Positions 16,916 through 26,046 of a DNA stretch of 64,000 bases are shown here, piece by piece. The notes below the pieces were generated by a model that ran no database searches, was not told the DNA's origin, and saw only the letters and a list, made by a program, of their open reading frames with translations. Origin of the DNA: Bradyrhizobium sp. S69 (lineage in GTDB: Bacteria; Pseudomonadota; Alphaproteobacteria; Rhizobiales; Xanthobacteraceae); NCBI RefSeq assembly GCF_009766005.1, contig NZ_LMUK01000043.1:164568-228567 (forward strand). Reading direction: 5' to 3'. Numbering within the stretch: the stretch's first letter is position 1; the number at the start of each line of letters is the position of its first letter. The position numbers and the translations under genes were made by a program.

Positions 16916-19900
16916 ATGGGCCCATCAACACCTTTCATTCGCCGGCCGGTCGCGACAACGCTGCTGACGTTTGGGCTTGCGGCGGCAGGCGTGGTGGCGT
17001 TTTTCAAGCTGCCGGTTTCGCCGCTGCCGCAGGTGGATTTTCCGACCATCTCGGTGCAGGCGACCTTGCCGGGTGCGAGCCCGCAGGACGTCGCAACCAC
17101 GGTCGCAAGCCCGCTCGAGCGTCATCTCGGCCAGATCGCCGACGTCACCGAGATGACGTCCTCCTCTTCGGTGGGCTCGGTACGCATCACGCTGCAATTC
17201 GGATTGAACCGCGACATCGACGGCGCCGCGCGCGACGTGCAGGCCGCGATCAATGCGTCCCGTGCCGACCTGCCGACCAGCCTGAGGGCCAACCCGACCT
17301 ACAAGAAGGTCAATCCCGCCGACGCCCCGATCCTGATCATGACGCTGACGTCGGACACCATGGGACGCGGCGACCTCTACGACGCCGCATCGACCGTGCT
17401 GGCGCAGAAACTGTCGCAGGTCGAGGGCATCGGCGAAGTCGGCGTCAGCGGCAGTTCGCTGCCCGCGGTGCGCGTCGATCTTATTCCACAGGCGGTGTAC
17501 AAATACGGCATCGGCCTGGAAGACGTCCGCGCCGCGCTTGGAAGCGCCAATGCCCATAGCCCGAAGGGCGGCATCGACGTCGGCGACCAACGCTATCAGA
17601 TCTATTCCAACGACCAGGCCAACAAGGCCGCGGACTACCAATCCCTGGTCGTTGCCTACCGTAACGGCTCGGCGGTGCATCTTTCTGACATCGGCGAGGT
17701 CACCGACGGCGTCGAAAACCTGCGCAACTCCGGCCTCGCCAACGGCAAGCCGGCGGTCCTGATCATCCTCTACCGGCAGCCGAACGCCAACATCATCAGC
17801 ACCGTGGACCGGGTCAAGGCGCTGATGCCGCAATTGCAGGCTTCGATTTCGCCGGCGATCGAAATCGGAACCGCGGCGGACCGCTCCACCACCATTCGCA
17901 CCTCGTTGCGCGACGTCGAGCGCACGCTGATCCTGGCGGTTCTCCTCGTCATCGTCGTGGTGTTCGCGTTCCTGCGGAACCTGCGCGCTACCCTGATCCC
18001 TGTCGTGGCGGTGTCGGTCTCGCTGATCGCGACGTTCGCCGCGATGTATCTGATGGGCTACAGCCTCGACAATCTCTCGCTGATGGCGCTGACGGTGGCG
18101 ACCGGGTTCGTCGTCGACGATGCCATCGTGGTGCTCGAAAACATCACCCGCCACCTCGAGGACGGGCTGTCGCCGCTGGAAGCGTCCATCAAGGGCGTCG
18201 GCGAAGTCGGCTTCACCGTGCTGTCGATGAGCATCTCCCTGATCGCGGTCTTCATCCCGATCCTGCTGATGGGCGGCATTGTCGGCCGCCTGTTCCGCGA
18301 ATTCGCGATGACGATCTCGATTGCGATCCTGATCTCGCTGGCGATCTCGTTGGCCACCACCCCGATGATGTGCGCCGTGCTGCTGCGTGGCGAGACCGGC
18401 GAAGGCCACGGACGGCTCTATCGGGTCAGCGAGCGCTTTTTCGAAGCGATGCTCAATTTCTACCGGCGAACGCTGACGTCGGCGCTCAGGCACCCGGGCC
18501 TGATGATGCTGGTTTTCTTTGTGACGGTCGGCCTTAGCGTCTATTTGTACGTCGTCATTCCAAAGGGCTTCTTCCCGCAGCAGGACACCGGAAGACTGGT
18601 CGGCTCGATCCAGGCCGACCAGAGCATTTCCTTTCAATTGATGCAGCAGAAGCTGGCGCAGTTCGTCTCCACCATCAAAAAGGATCCTGCGGTCGAAACC
18701 GCGGTCGGCTTCACTGGCGGCGGCCAGACCAATTCCGGTTTCGTGTTCGTATCGCTGCTGCCGTTGTCCGAACGCCATATCTCCGCCGACGGCGTCATCG
18801 CGCGGCTGCGGCGTGCCATGGCGGTGATACCTGGAGCGACCCTGTTTCTGCAGGCCGTGCAGGACATTCGTGTCGGCGGCCGCGCCAGCAACGCGCAGTA
18901 TCAATACACGCTGCAGGGCCCCACATTGGAGGAGCTCAATGAATGGTCGCCGAAGATCGCGGCCGCGCTGCAAAGCGTGCCCCTCCTCACCGACGTCAAC
19001 AGCGACCAGCAGAACAAGGGGCTCGAATCCGACCTCGTGATCGACCGCGATGCCGCGGCCCAGCTTGGGATCACCGTCAGCCAGATCGACAACACGCTCT
19101 ATGACGCATTCGGCCAGCGCCAGGTATCGACCATCTACGTCGCCCGCAACCAGTATCACGTGATCATGGAAGTGGCGCCGCGGTTCTGGCAAAACCCGGA
19201 GACGCTCAAGGACGTCTATGTCAGCACGTCGGGCGGATCGGTCACCGGTTCGCAAGCCACCAACGCCGTCTCGGGAACCGTGGTGGCTCCCGGCGTTTCG
19301 ACCACCTCCGCCAACGCACAAGCCGCGCGCAATGCCGCCACCAACTCGATCGGCCTGACCGGCAACGGCGCGGCCTCGACCGGTGCTGCGGTTTCCACCA
19401 GTCAGGAGACCATGATTCCGTTGTCGGCGGTGGCGCGGTTCAAGCAAGGCTCGACGCCGCTCGCGGTCAATCATCAAGGCCTCTTGGTCGCCAATACCAT
19501 TTCGTTCAACCTGGCACCCAATGCATCGCTCAGCGATGCCGTCAGCGCGGTCGACGCCACCATGAACCGGATCGGCGTGCCCTCGACCATTCGCGGCACC
19601 TTCCAGGGCACGGCGAAGGCTTTTCAGGATTCGCTCAGCAACGAGCCTTATTTGATCTTGGCGGCGCTGGTCACGATCTACATCGTGCTCGGCGTGCTCT
19701 ACGAAAGCTACATCCATCCACTGACGATCCTGTCCACGTTGCCGTCCGCCGGCGTCGGCGCCCTGCTCGCTTTGATGGCCTTCCACACCGAATTCAGCAT
19801 CATGGCGTTGATCGGCGTCATTCTCCTGATCGGCATCGTCAAGAAGAATGCGATCATGATGATCGATTTCGCGCTTGAGGCCGAACGCGGCCGCGGGCTC

Positions 19901-20200
19901 AATTCCTTCGATGCGATCTACGAAGCCTGCCTGCTGCGCTTCCGGCCGATCATGATGACGACGATGGCCGCGCTGCTCGGCGCGGTGCCGCTCGCGATCG
20001 GCATGGGCGATGGCGGCGAGCTGCGGCAGCCGCTCGGGATCGCGATCGTCGGTGGCCTCATCCTGAGCCAGATCCTGACCCTCTATACGACGCCGGTGAT
20101 CTACTTGTGTCTGGACCGGCTTCGGCTGTGGAGCCAACGCCTCTGGCGCGGCGGTGCGGTGCCGCACCCGCCCCGTCCCACGCTGCAGCCGGGCGAATAA
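16916..20200 (+). CDS. mdtC: RND efflux permease MdtC-like with a low-complexity insertion
   Basis: Second RND permease of 1094 residues, paired with MdtB. It keeps the TM4 aspartates (VVDDAIVVLENI) and the TM10 lysine motif (LLIGIVKKNAIMMIDFAL). It is longer than typical because of an Ala/Ser/Thr/Asn/Gly-rich insertion at about residues 771-830, between LKDVYVS and MIPLSAVARF, where family members usually have only a few residues; the site lies in the second periplasmic loop region. The C-terminus is short and basic with a proline-rich tail. The start at MGPSTPFIRRPVATT matches the family. Confidence 0.93.
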   Translation: MGPSTPFIRRPVATTLLTFGLAAAGVVAFFKLPVSPLPQVDFPTISVQATLPGASPQDVATTVASPLERHLGQIADVTEMTSSSSVGSVRITLQFGLNRDIDGAARDVQAAINASRADLPTSLRANPTYKKVNPADAPILIMTLTSDTMGRGDLYDAASTVLAQKLSQVEGIGEVGVSGSSLPAVRVDLIPQAVYKYGIGLEDVRAALGSANAHSPKGGIDVGDQRYQIYSNDQANKAADYQSLVVAYRNGSAVHLSDIGEVTDGVENLRNSGLANGKPAVLIILYRQPNANIISTVDRVKALMPQLQASISPAIEIGTAADRSTTIRTSLRDVERTLILAVLLVIVVVFAFLRNLRATLIPVVAVSVSLIATFAAMYLMGYSLDNLSLMALTVATGFVVDDAIVVLENITRHLEDGLSPLEASIKGVGEVGFTVLSMSISLIAVFIPILLMGGIVGRLFREFAMTISIAILISLAISLATTPMMCAVLLRGETGEGHGRLYRVSERFFEAMLNFYRRTLTSALRHPGLMMLVFFVTVGLSVYLYVVIPKGFFPQQDTGRLVGSIQADQSISFQLMQQKLAQFVSTIKKDPAVETAVGFTGGGQTNSGFVFVSLLPLSERHISADGVIARLRRAMAVIPGATLFLQAVQDIRVGGRASNAQYQYTLQGPTLEELNEWSPKIAAALQSVPLLTDVNSDQQNKGLESDLVIDRDAAAQLGITVSQIDNTLYDAFGQRQVSTIYVARNQYHVIMEVAPRFWQNPETLKDVYVSTSGGSVTGSQATNAVSGTVVAPGVSTTSANAQAARNAATNSIGLTGNGAASTGAAVSTSQETMIPLSAVARFKQGSTPLAVNHQGLLVANTISFNLAPNASLSDAVSAVDATMNRIGVPSTIRGTFQGTAKAFQDSLSNEPYLILAALVTIYIVLGVLYESYIHPLTILSTLPSAGVGALLALMAFHTEFSIMALIGVILLIGIVKKNAIMMIDFALEAERGRGLNSFDAIYEACLLRFRPIMMTTMAALLGAVPLAIGMGDGGELRQPLGIAIVGGLILSQILTLYTTPVIYLCLDRLRLWSQRLWRGGAVPHPPRPTLQPGE

Positions 20201-20338
20201 AACAGATGTCAACAACAACCCTTATCAGAGACCTAGCGCTTGACCGGGCCCTGTGCGATGCCGGGGTCGAAGCATGGTGTTTTTTGCGGATGCGGGGACG
20301 CAGCACGCCCCTGAAGTCGAGGCTTGAGCCGGTGCCCC

Positions 20339-21865
20339 ATGAGTGACGTTGCGTATCCATCAAAATCCCCAGCGACACGACGGCGCGGCCGGATTGGCAT
20401 CGGGCCCGCACTCGCGGCACTTCTGCTCGCACCCGGCCTGTCCGGCTGTATCCTCGGCTCCGAACGGCCCGAACTCAACGTTGAGGTTCCCGGCGGCTAT
20501 CGCGAGGCATCGAAGCGCGCGCCGGACGCCGCCGTTCCGGCGCTGGACTGGTGGCGCGGCTTTCGCTCCAAAGAGCTGACCTCGCTGATGGAAGACGCGC
20601 AGATATTCAATCTCGACATCGCGGTGGCGATTGCCCAGATCGTGCAAGCCGATGCACAGGTCGGCGTGTCGGGAGCGCCGCTGCTGCCATCGATCAGCGG
20701 TTCGGTCAACGCCGAGCAGGAGCATTTCGGATCGGCAGCCAGTAGCTCCAGCAGTTCCAGCAGCGGCCTCACCGGCCTTTCCAGCGGCAGCGGGTCGAAC
20801 TTCTCGACCTACAGCGCCGGCCTTACCGCAAGCTACATGCTCGATTTCTGGGGCAAGAACCAGGCAACCCTTCGCGCGGCGGAGGAAACCGCGACATCGT
20901 CCCGCTACAACCGCGAAGTCGTGACGCTGTCGACAATCGTCACCGTCGCCAACACCTACTTCCAGGTGCTGGCCGCGCAGGACGAACTGCGCGTCGCCCG
21001 CCGCAATTTGGCCGCCGCCGAACGCATCATGACGCTGATCAACCAGCAATTCGCGGGCGGAACCGCCTCGCAGCTCGATGTGTCGCAGCAGCAGGCACTG
21101 GTGTCCACCGAGCGCGCGGCGATCCCGCCGCTCGAAGTCACGCTCAAGCAGAATATCTACGCGCTGGCACTGCTGGTGGCGCGCGCGCCGGCCAACTTCA
21201 ACGTCAGCGGCGGCGCGCTGACCTCGATCGTGGTTCCCAGGGTAACGCCGGGCCTGCCCTCCGAACTGCTCTATCAGCGGCCGGACGTCCGGCAGGCCGA
21301 GGCGCAGCTCGCCTCTTCCAACTTCAGCGTCGAGTCGGCACGGGCCGCCTTCTTCCCGCAGATCCAGTTGACCGCGACCACCGGCGTACAGAGCGCCGCG
21401 CTGGCGGCATTGTTCGGACCGGGCGCCTGGTATTATACGCTCGCGGCAGGGCTGACCCAGCCGCTTTTCGACGGCTTCCTGCTGGAAAGCCAGTTGAAGC
21501 AGGCCAAGGGCGTACAACTGCAATACTTGCAGGCCTATCGCAAGGCGGTGCTGTCGGCCTTCGCCGACGTTGAGAAGGCGCTGGTCGCCTTGTCGCAGAC
21601 CACCTTGCAGGAGCGGCTGCAGATCGAAGCCGTCAGCAATTCGCGCAAGGCCTTCGACGTCTCGGAGGTCCAGTTGCGCGCCGGCACAATCAACCTGATC
21701 ACGGTGCTGCAAACCCAGCAAACATTGCTGACCGCCGAGAACACGCTGGCGCAGGTGCGGCTGACCAAGCTTTTGGCCGCCTCCAGCCTGTTCCAGGCGC
21801 TGGGTGGCGGATGGACGCCGGACGGCAAGCTCGCAGCGCTGCAACCGGCGGAGGCCAAGCCATGA
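20339..21865 (+). CDS. NodT-family outer-membrane efflux lipoprotein
   Basis: Outer-membrane factor of 508 residues completing the tripartite pump. The N-terminus carries a lipoprotein signal: basic RRRGRIG, hydrophobic core and lipobox LSGC, so the mature protein is lipid-anchored. Two OEP repeats follow, with YQRPDVRQAEAQL, ARAAFFPQIQLTATTG and LITVLQTQQTLLTAENTLAQVR typical of TolC/NodT channels. A serine-rich run lies at about residues 135-160. The start MSDVAYPS is preferred over an upstream TTG. The stop overlaps the next ATG (ATGA), coupling it to a small secreted protein. Confidence 0.92.
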   Translation: MSDVAYPSKSPATRRRGRIGIGPALAALLLAPGLSGCILGSERPELNVEVPGGYREASKRAPDAAVPALDWWRGFRSKELTSLMEDAQIFNLDIAVAIAQIVQADAQVGVSGAPLLPSISGSVNAEQEHFGSAASSSSSSSSGLTGLSSGSGSNFSTYSAGLTASYMLDFWGKNQATLRAAEETATSSRYNREVVTLSTIVTVANTYFQVLAAQDELRVARRNLAAAERIMTLINQQFAGGTASQLDVSQQQALVSTERAAIPPLEVTLKQNIYALALLVARAPANFNVSGGALTSIVVPRVTPGLPSELLYQRPDVRQAEAQLASSNFSVESARAAFFPQIQLTATTGVQSAALAALFGPGAWYYTLAAGLTQPLFDGFLLESQLKQAKGVQLQYLQAYRKAVLSAFADVEKALVALSQTTLQERLQIEAVSNSRKAFDVSEVQLRAGTINLITVLQTQQTLLTAENTLAQVRLTKLLAASSLFQALGGGWTPDGKLAALQPAEAKP

Positions 21866-22227
21866 GGCGCCGAGCCAAGACACCGACCATGACACGGACG
21901 ATGTTCGCCGCGACGATCTGGATGGCCGCCAACGCCGGTTTGACGGCCGGCTTGATCGCGGCCATCGGGCCTTCGCCCGCTTCTGCGCAGGCCGCCAACA
22001 ACACGCCGCTGGCGTTCGGCATGAATGTCGATGAAGCCTCGACGGCGTTGGGGACGAGCCTCGTGTATGTCCGGGGCCGCCCCGGCAACGAGATGTTTCT
22101 GGCCTTGCCCAACGTGAAAGGCAGCGCCTTGTCGGATCGCAGGGACGGCCTCTATCTGCAATTCCGGCGCGGCAAGCTCGAAGGCTGGAAAGGCGATTGG
22201 GGGACGAACAAGCCATGTTGCAGATGA
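21862..22227 (+). CDS. Small exported protein of unknown function coupled to the NodT gene
   Basis: Protein of 121 residues starting at an ATG that overlaps the NodT stop. Basic N-terminus (MRRRAKTPTM), hydrophobic segment and PASAQA suggest a cleavable export signal near residue 45. The remaining roughly 75 residues (NNTPLAFGMNVDEASTALGT ... LYLQFRRGKLEGWKGDW) resemble small periplasmic lipoprotein-like domains in which a short beta-hairpin reads out 'YLQFRRGKLEGW'. It ends in two adjacent cysteines. No function can be assigned; position suggests an accessory role to the pump. Confidence 0.6.
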   Translation: MRRRAKTPTMTRTMFAATIWMAANAGLTAGLIAAIGPSPASAQAANNTPLAFGMNVDEASTALGTSLVYVRGRPGNEMFLALPNVKGSALSDRRDGLYLQFRRGKLEGWKGDWGTNKPCCR

Positions 22228-22237
22228 TGGCGCGATC

Positions 22238-22594
22238 ATGAGCAGATTGAGAATTTTGATGGCAGCAACCTGCGCGCTCGCATCGGCCAGCGCCGGATCG
22301 GCGTTGGCGCAAAGCACGCACCAGCCGTTTTTGCAGCGGGATGTACCGCCCACCGCCTGGCATTTCGACCAGCGCGACGACGACCGGGATTTCCAGAACA
22401 ACGGCTTTTTCCCCGGCGATTTCGCCGCCAATCCCGCTAGCGCATGGATCGGCGCAGCCGGCCTGTTCGGCTTCACCCCGTCGGGCGGATCGCATTTTGG
22501 TCCGATCTACTGCACGCGGCGATATCGTTCTCACAATCGCGCGCCCGGCTATTTCCAGGGCGAAGACGGCGTCTGGTATCGCTGTCATCGTTAA
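22238..22594 (+). CDS. BA14K-like small secreted protein
   Basis: Protein of 118 residues with a Sec signal (MSRLRILMAATCALASASAGSALAQ minus its last residues as the core, predicted cleavage after SALAQ). The mature part is rich in Asp, Phe and Gly and ends in a compact region with Cys92 and Cys116: YCTRRYRSHN, then PGYFQGEDGVWYRC. That pattern (C-x-R-R-Y-R-S ... G-x-D-G ... C) recalls the Brucella BA14K lectin-like family; assignment is by eye only. It lies 10 nt after the previous small gene, so it is probably the last cistron of the pump operon. Confidence 0.65.
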   Translation: MSRLRILMAATCALASASAGSALAQSTHQPFLQRDVPPTAWHFDQRDDDRDFQNNGFFPGDFAANPASAWIGAAGLFGFTPSGGSHFGPIYCTRRYRSHNRAPGYFQGEDGVWYRCHR

Positions 22595-22788
22595 CAACGA
22601 CACGCCCAGGCCTTTCGAACTGCCTTTTCGAAATGCCTTTTCGGCCGCGTCAGATTAAAAATACGTAATATTGCCGTAAAATCGATGAGAACTAAGTGAT
22701 TGGAAAATCCTTGTGTGCAATGCGAGAAGCTGGCGGCGTGATTTTTGCACCGCAACCGCTGTCCAGCGATTGATCGAGAATTGCACGA

Positions 22789-25700
22789 ATGAATGCCATC
22801 GTCAGAATTGCCCTGAGCCGGCCCTACACGTTCGTCGTGCTGGCACTGCTGCTTCTGATCGTCGGGCCGCTCGCGGCGCTGCGAACCCCCACCGACATCT
22901 TTCCCGACATCCGCATCCCGGTGATCGGCGTGGTCTGGCAATATACCGGCCTGCCGCCGGACCAGATGGCCGGCCGTATCACCTCGCCGTTTGAGCGCAC
23001 GCTGACGACTACCGTCAACGACATCGAGCATATCGTCGCCAATTCCTATAACGGCTTCGGCATCGTCAAGATCTTCTTCCAGCCCAATGTCGATATCCGC
23101 ACGGCCAATGCCCAGGTCACCGCGATCTCGCAGACGCTGCTCAAACAGATGCCGCCCGGCGCGACGCCGCCATTGATCCTGAACTACAGCGCCTCCACGG
23201 TGCCGATCATCCAGCTCGCGCTGTCGGGCGAAGGCCTCACCGAACAGAACCTCGCCGATATCGGCATCAACCAGTTGCGCACGCCGCTGGTGACCGTCCC
23301 CGGAGCTGCGATCCCCTATCCCTATGGCGGCAAGCAGCGGCAGATCCAGATCGACCTCGATCCAACGGCGCTGCAATCCCGCGGGCTGTCGGGACAGGAC
23401 GTCGCCAACACGCTGGCGGCGCAGAACCTGATCACGCCGGTGGGCACGGAAAAGATCGGCGGTTTCGAATACACCGTCCAGCTCAACAATTCGCCGCTCA
23501 AGATCCAGGAGCTTGGCGATCTGCCGATCAAGACCGTCAATGGCGCCATGGTCTATATCCGCGACGTCGCCACCGTCCGCGACGGCAACCCGCCGCAAAC
23601 CAATATCGTGCATGTCGACGGCAACCGTTCGGTGCTGATGATGGTGCTGAAGGCGGGCTCGATCTCGACGCTCGATATCATCGCCGGCATCAAGCAGAAG
23701 GTGAAGGATTACAAATCCTCGCTGCCGGACGCGCTGAAGATCAATTTTATCGGCGACCAGTCGGTGTTCGTGCGCGGTGCGATCACCGGCGTGGCGCGCG
23801 AGGGCGTCATTGCCGCGGTACTGACCAGCGTGATGATCCTGTTGTTCCTGGGGAGCTGGCGTTCGACCATCATCATTGCCACCTCGATCCCGCTTGCGGT
23901 GCTCGGCTCCATCATCATGCTGGCGGCGATCGGCGAAACCCTCAACATCATGACGCTCGGCGGGTTGGCGCTCGCGGTCGGCATCCTGGTCGACGAAGCC
24001 ACCGTGACGATCGAAAACATCAACTACCATCTGGAACAAGGCAAAGAAGTCGAGGAAGCGATCCTGGATGGCGCCAACCAGATCGTGGTGCCGGCGTTCG
24101 TGTCGCTGCTGTGCATCTGCATCGTGTTCATTCCGATGTTCTTCCTTTCCGGCATCGCACGCTTTCTGTTCGTGCCGATGGCCGAAGCCGTGATGTTCGC
24201 CATGGTCTGGTCGTTCGTCCTGTCGCGCACGCTGGTGCCGACGATGGCGAAGTATCTGCTGCATGCGCACGTGCATCATGAAGGCGGCGCGCCGCATTCG
24301 CACAATCCGCTGGTGCGGTTTCAGCGCGGCTTCGAGGCCGGGTTCGAGCGATTCCGCTCCGCCTATCACGACCTGCTCGGGCTGTCGCTGAAGCACCGTC
24401 CGACCTTCGTGATCGGCTTCATCAGCCTGGTCGCCGTATCCTTTGCGCTGGTGCCGTATCTCGGCCGCAACTTCTTCCCCTCGGTCGATGCCGGCCAGAT
24501 CCTGATGCATGTGCGGACCCAGGTCGGCACCCGTGTCGAGGACGCCGCCAATCAGTTCGCCGATATTCAGAAGGCGATACGCACGGTCATTCCACCGGAC
24601 CAGATCGAGACCATGGCCGACAATATCGGCATGCCGATCAGCGGCATCAACATGACCTACAACAACACCGGCGTGATCGGCCCGCAGGATGGCGACATCC
24701 AGATCAAGCTGAAGGAAGACCACGAGCCGACCGAAGTTTACGTCAAGGCGCTGCGCGAAAAGCTGCCCAATCTGTTCCCCGGCGTGACGTTTGCATTCCT
24801 GCCGGCCGACATCGTCAACCAGATCCTCAATTTCGGTGCGCCGGCGCCGATCGACGTCGAGGTGCGCGGCGCTAATCTCGACGGCAACTTCGCCTATGCC
24901 AACAATCTGCTGGCGAAAATCCGCCGGATTCCCGGCGTCGCCGACGCGCGTATCCAGCAATCGACGCGTAACCCGAGCTTCAACGTCGATGTCGACCGCA
25001 CCCGCGCGCAATTTGTCGGCCTGACCGAACGCGATGTCGCCAACAGCATGGTGGTCAATCTCGCCGGCAGTTCGCAGGTGGCGCCGACCTACTACCTCGA
25101 TCCGAAAAACGGCGTGTCCTACTCGATCGTGCTGCAAACGCCGCAATATCAGCTGGACTCGCTGAGCTCGCTGGAAACCCTGCCGATGACCGGCGCCAAT
25201 GGCACGCCGAGCCCGGTGATCCTCGGCGGCATCGCCAGCATTAAACGGACGACGTCGAACGCGGTGGTGTCGCAATACGACATTCAATCGCTGGTGCAGA
25301 TCTATGCCACGCCGCAGGGACGCGATCTCGGATCGGTGGCGGCCGACATCCGCAAGACCATCAGCGAGAACGCCAGTGCGCTGCCCAAGGGCAGCTCGGT
25401 GGCGCTGGTCGGCCAGGTGCAGACCATGGAGAGCTCGTTCTCCGGCCTGCTGTTCGGATTGCTGGGCGCCGTGGTGCTGATCTATCTGTTGATCGTGGTG
25501 AACTTCCAGTCGTGGTCCGATCCGTTCGTGATCATCACGGCGCTGCCGGCGGCGCTGGCCGGCATCGTCTGGATGCTGTTCATCACCCACACCACGCTCT
25601 CGGTGCCGGCCTTGACCGGCGCCATCATGTGCATGGGCGTCGCCACCGCCAACAGCGTGCTGGTGATCAGTTTCGCCCGCGAGCGTTATGCCGAACTCGG

Positions 25701-25986
25701 CGATCCGATCGCCGCTGCCCTCGAAGCCGGCTTCGTCCGCATTCGTCCTGTCATGATGACCGCTTTGGCGATGATTATCGGCATGCTGCCGATGGCGCTC
25801 GGGCTCGGCGAAGGCGGCGAGCAGAACGCACCGCTCGGACGCGCGGTGATCGGCGGGCTGTTGTTTGCGACCGTGGCCACCCTGATGTTCGTTCCCGTGG
25901 TGTTCAGCATGGTGCACAGCAAGCGCGAGGATGCCGCCGAGATCGAAAATCAGAAATTCGAGGGCTATCCCCGCGCGGCCGAGTGA
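22789..25986 (+). CDS. Stand-alone RND permease with a His-rich cytoplasmic loop
   Basis: RND-superfamily inner-membrane transporter of 1065 residues, divergent from the MdtBC pair. The TM4 motif reads LVDEATVTIENI, with Asp-Glu in place of the usual Asp-Asp. Between TM6 and TM7 a histidine-rich run (HAHVHHEGGAPHSHN, residues 492-506) lies on the predicted cytoplasmic side. No adaptor or outer-membrane factor is adjacent: upstream is the small-protein end of the mdt operon and downstream an enolase-superfamily gene. It probably partners with an adaptor encoded elsewhere. Substrate unknown; the His-rich loop could bind metal, but the rest is not clearly CusA-like. Confidence 0.88.
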   Translation: MNAIVRIALSRPYTFVVLALLLLIVGPLAALRTPTDIFPDIRIPVIGVVWQYTGLPPDQMAGRITSPFERTLTTTVNDIEHIVANSYNGFGIVKIFFQPNVDIRTANAQVTAISQTLLKQMPPGATPPLILNYSASTVPIIQLALSGEGLTEQNLADIGINQLRTPLVTVPGAAIPYPYGGKQRQIQIDLDPTALQSRGLSGQDVANTLAAQNLITPVGTEKIGGFEYTVQLNNSPLKIQELGDLPIKTVNGAMVYIRDVATVRDGNPPQTNIVHVDGNRSVLMMVLKAGSISTLDIIAGIKQKVKDYKSSLPDALKINFIGDQSVFVRGAITGVAREGVIAAVLTSVMILLFLGSWRSTIIIATSIPLAVLGSIIMLAAIGETLNIMTLGGLALAVGILVDEATVTIENINYHLEQGKEVEEAILDGANQIVVPAFVSLLCICIVFIPMFFLSGIARFLFVPMAEAVMFAMVWSFVLSRTLVPTMAKYLLHAHVHHEGGAPHSHNPLVRFQRGFEAGFERFRSAYHDLLGLSLKHRPTFVIGFISLVAVSFALVPYLGRNFFPSVDAGQILMHVRTQVGTRVEDAANQFADIQKAIRTVIPPDQIETMADNIGMPISGINMTYNNTGVIGPQDGDIQIKLKEDHEPTEVYVKALREKLPNLFPGVTFAFLPADIVNQILNFGAPAPIDVEVRGANLDGNFAYANNLLAKIRRIPGVADARIQQSTRNPSFNVDVDRTRAQFVGLTERDVANSMVVNLAGSSQVAPTYYLDPKNGVSYSIVLQTPQYQLDSLSSLETLPMTGANGTPSPVILGGIASIKRTTSNAVVSQYDIQSLVQIYATPQGRDLGSVAADIRKTISENASALPKGSSVALVGQVQTMESSFSGLLFGLLGAVVLIYLLIVVNFQSWSDPFVIITALPAALAGIVWMLFITHTTLSVPALTGAIMCMGVATANSVLVISFARERYAELGDPIAAALEAGFVRIRPVMMTALAMIIGMLPMALGLGEGGEQNAPLGRAVIGGLLFATVATLMFVPVVFSMVHSKREDAAEIENQKFEGYPRAAE

Positions 25987-26046
25987 CGCTAAGCTCGGCT
26001 GCGACGACGACAAGCCAAGACAAGAACAAGACAAGGGGAGAAGGCC

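Noticed and set aside
16925..20218. A 1097-codon open frame on the minus strand
   Set aside because: It is exactly antisense to the mdtC-like gene. Its translation is Arg/Asp/His/Gln-rich with no family motif, the usual shadow of high-GC coding DNA.
20360..22603. A 747-codon open frame on the minus strand
   Set aside because: Antisense to the NodT gene and the two small genes; shadow composition.
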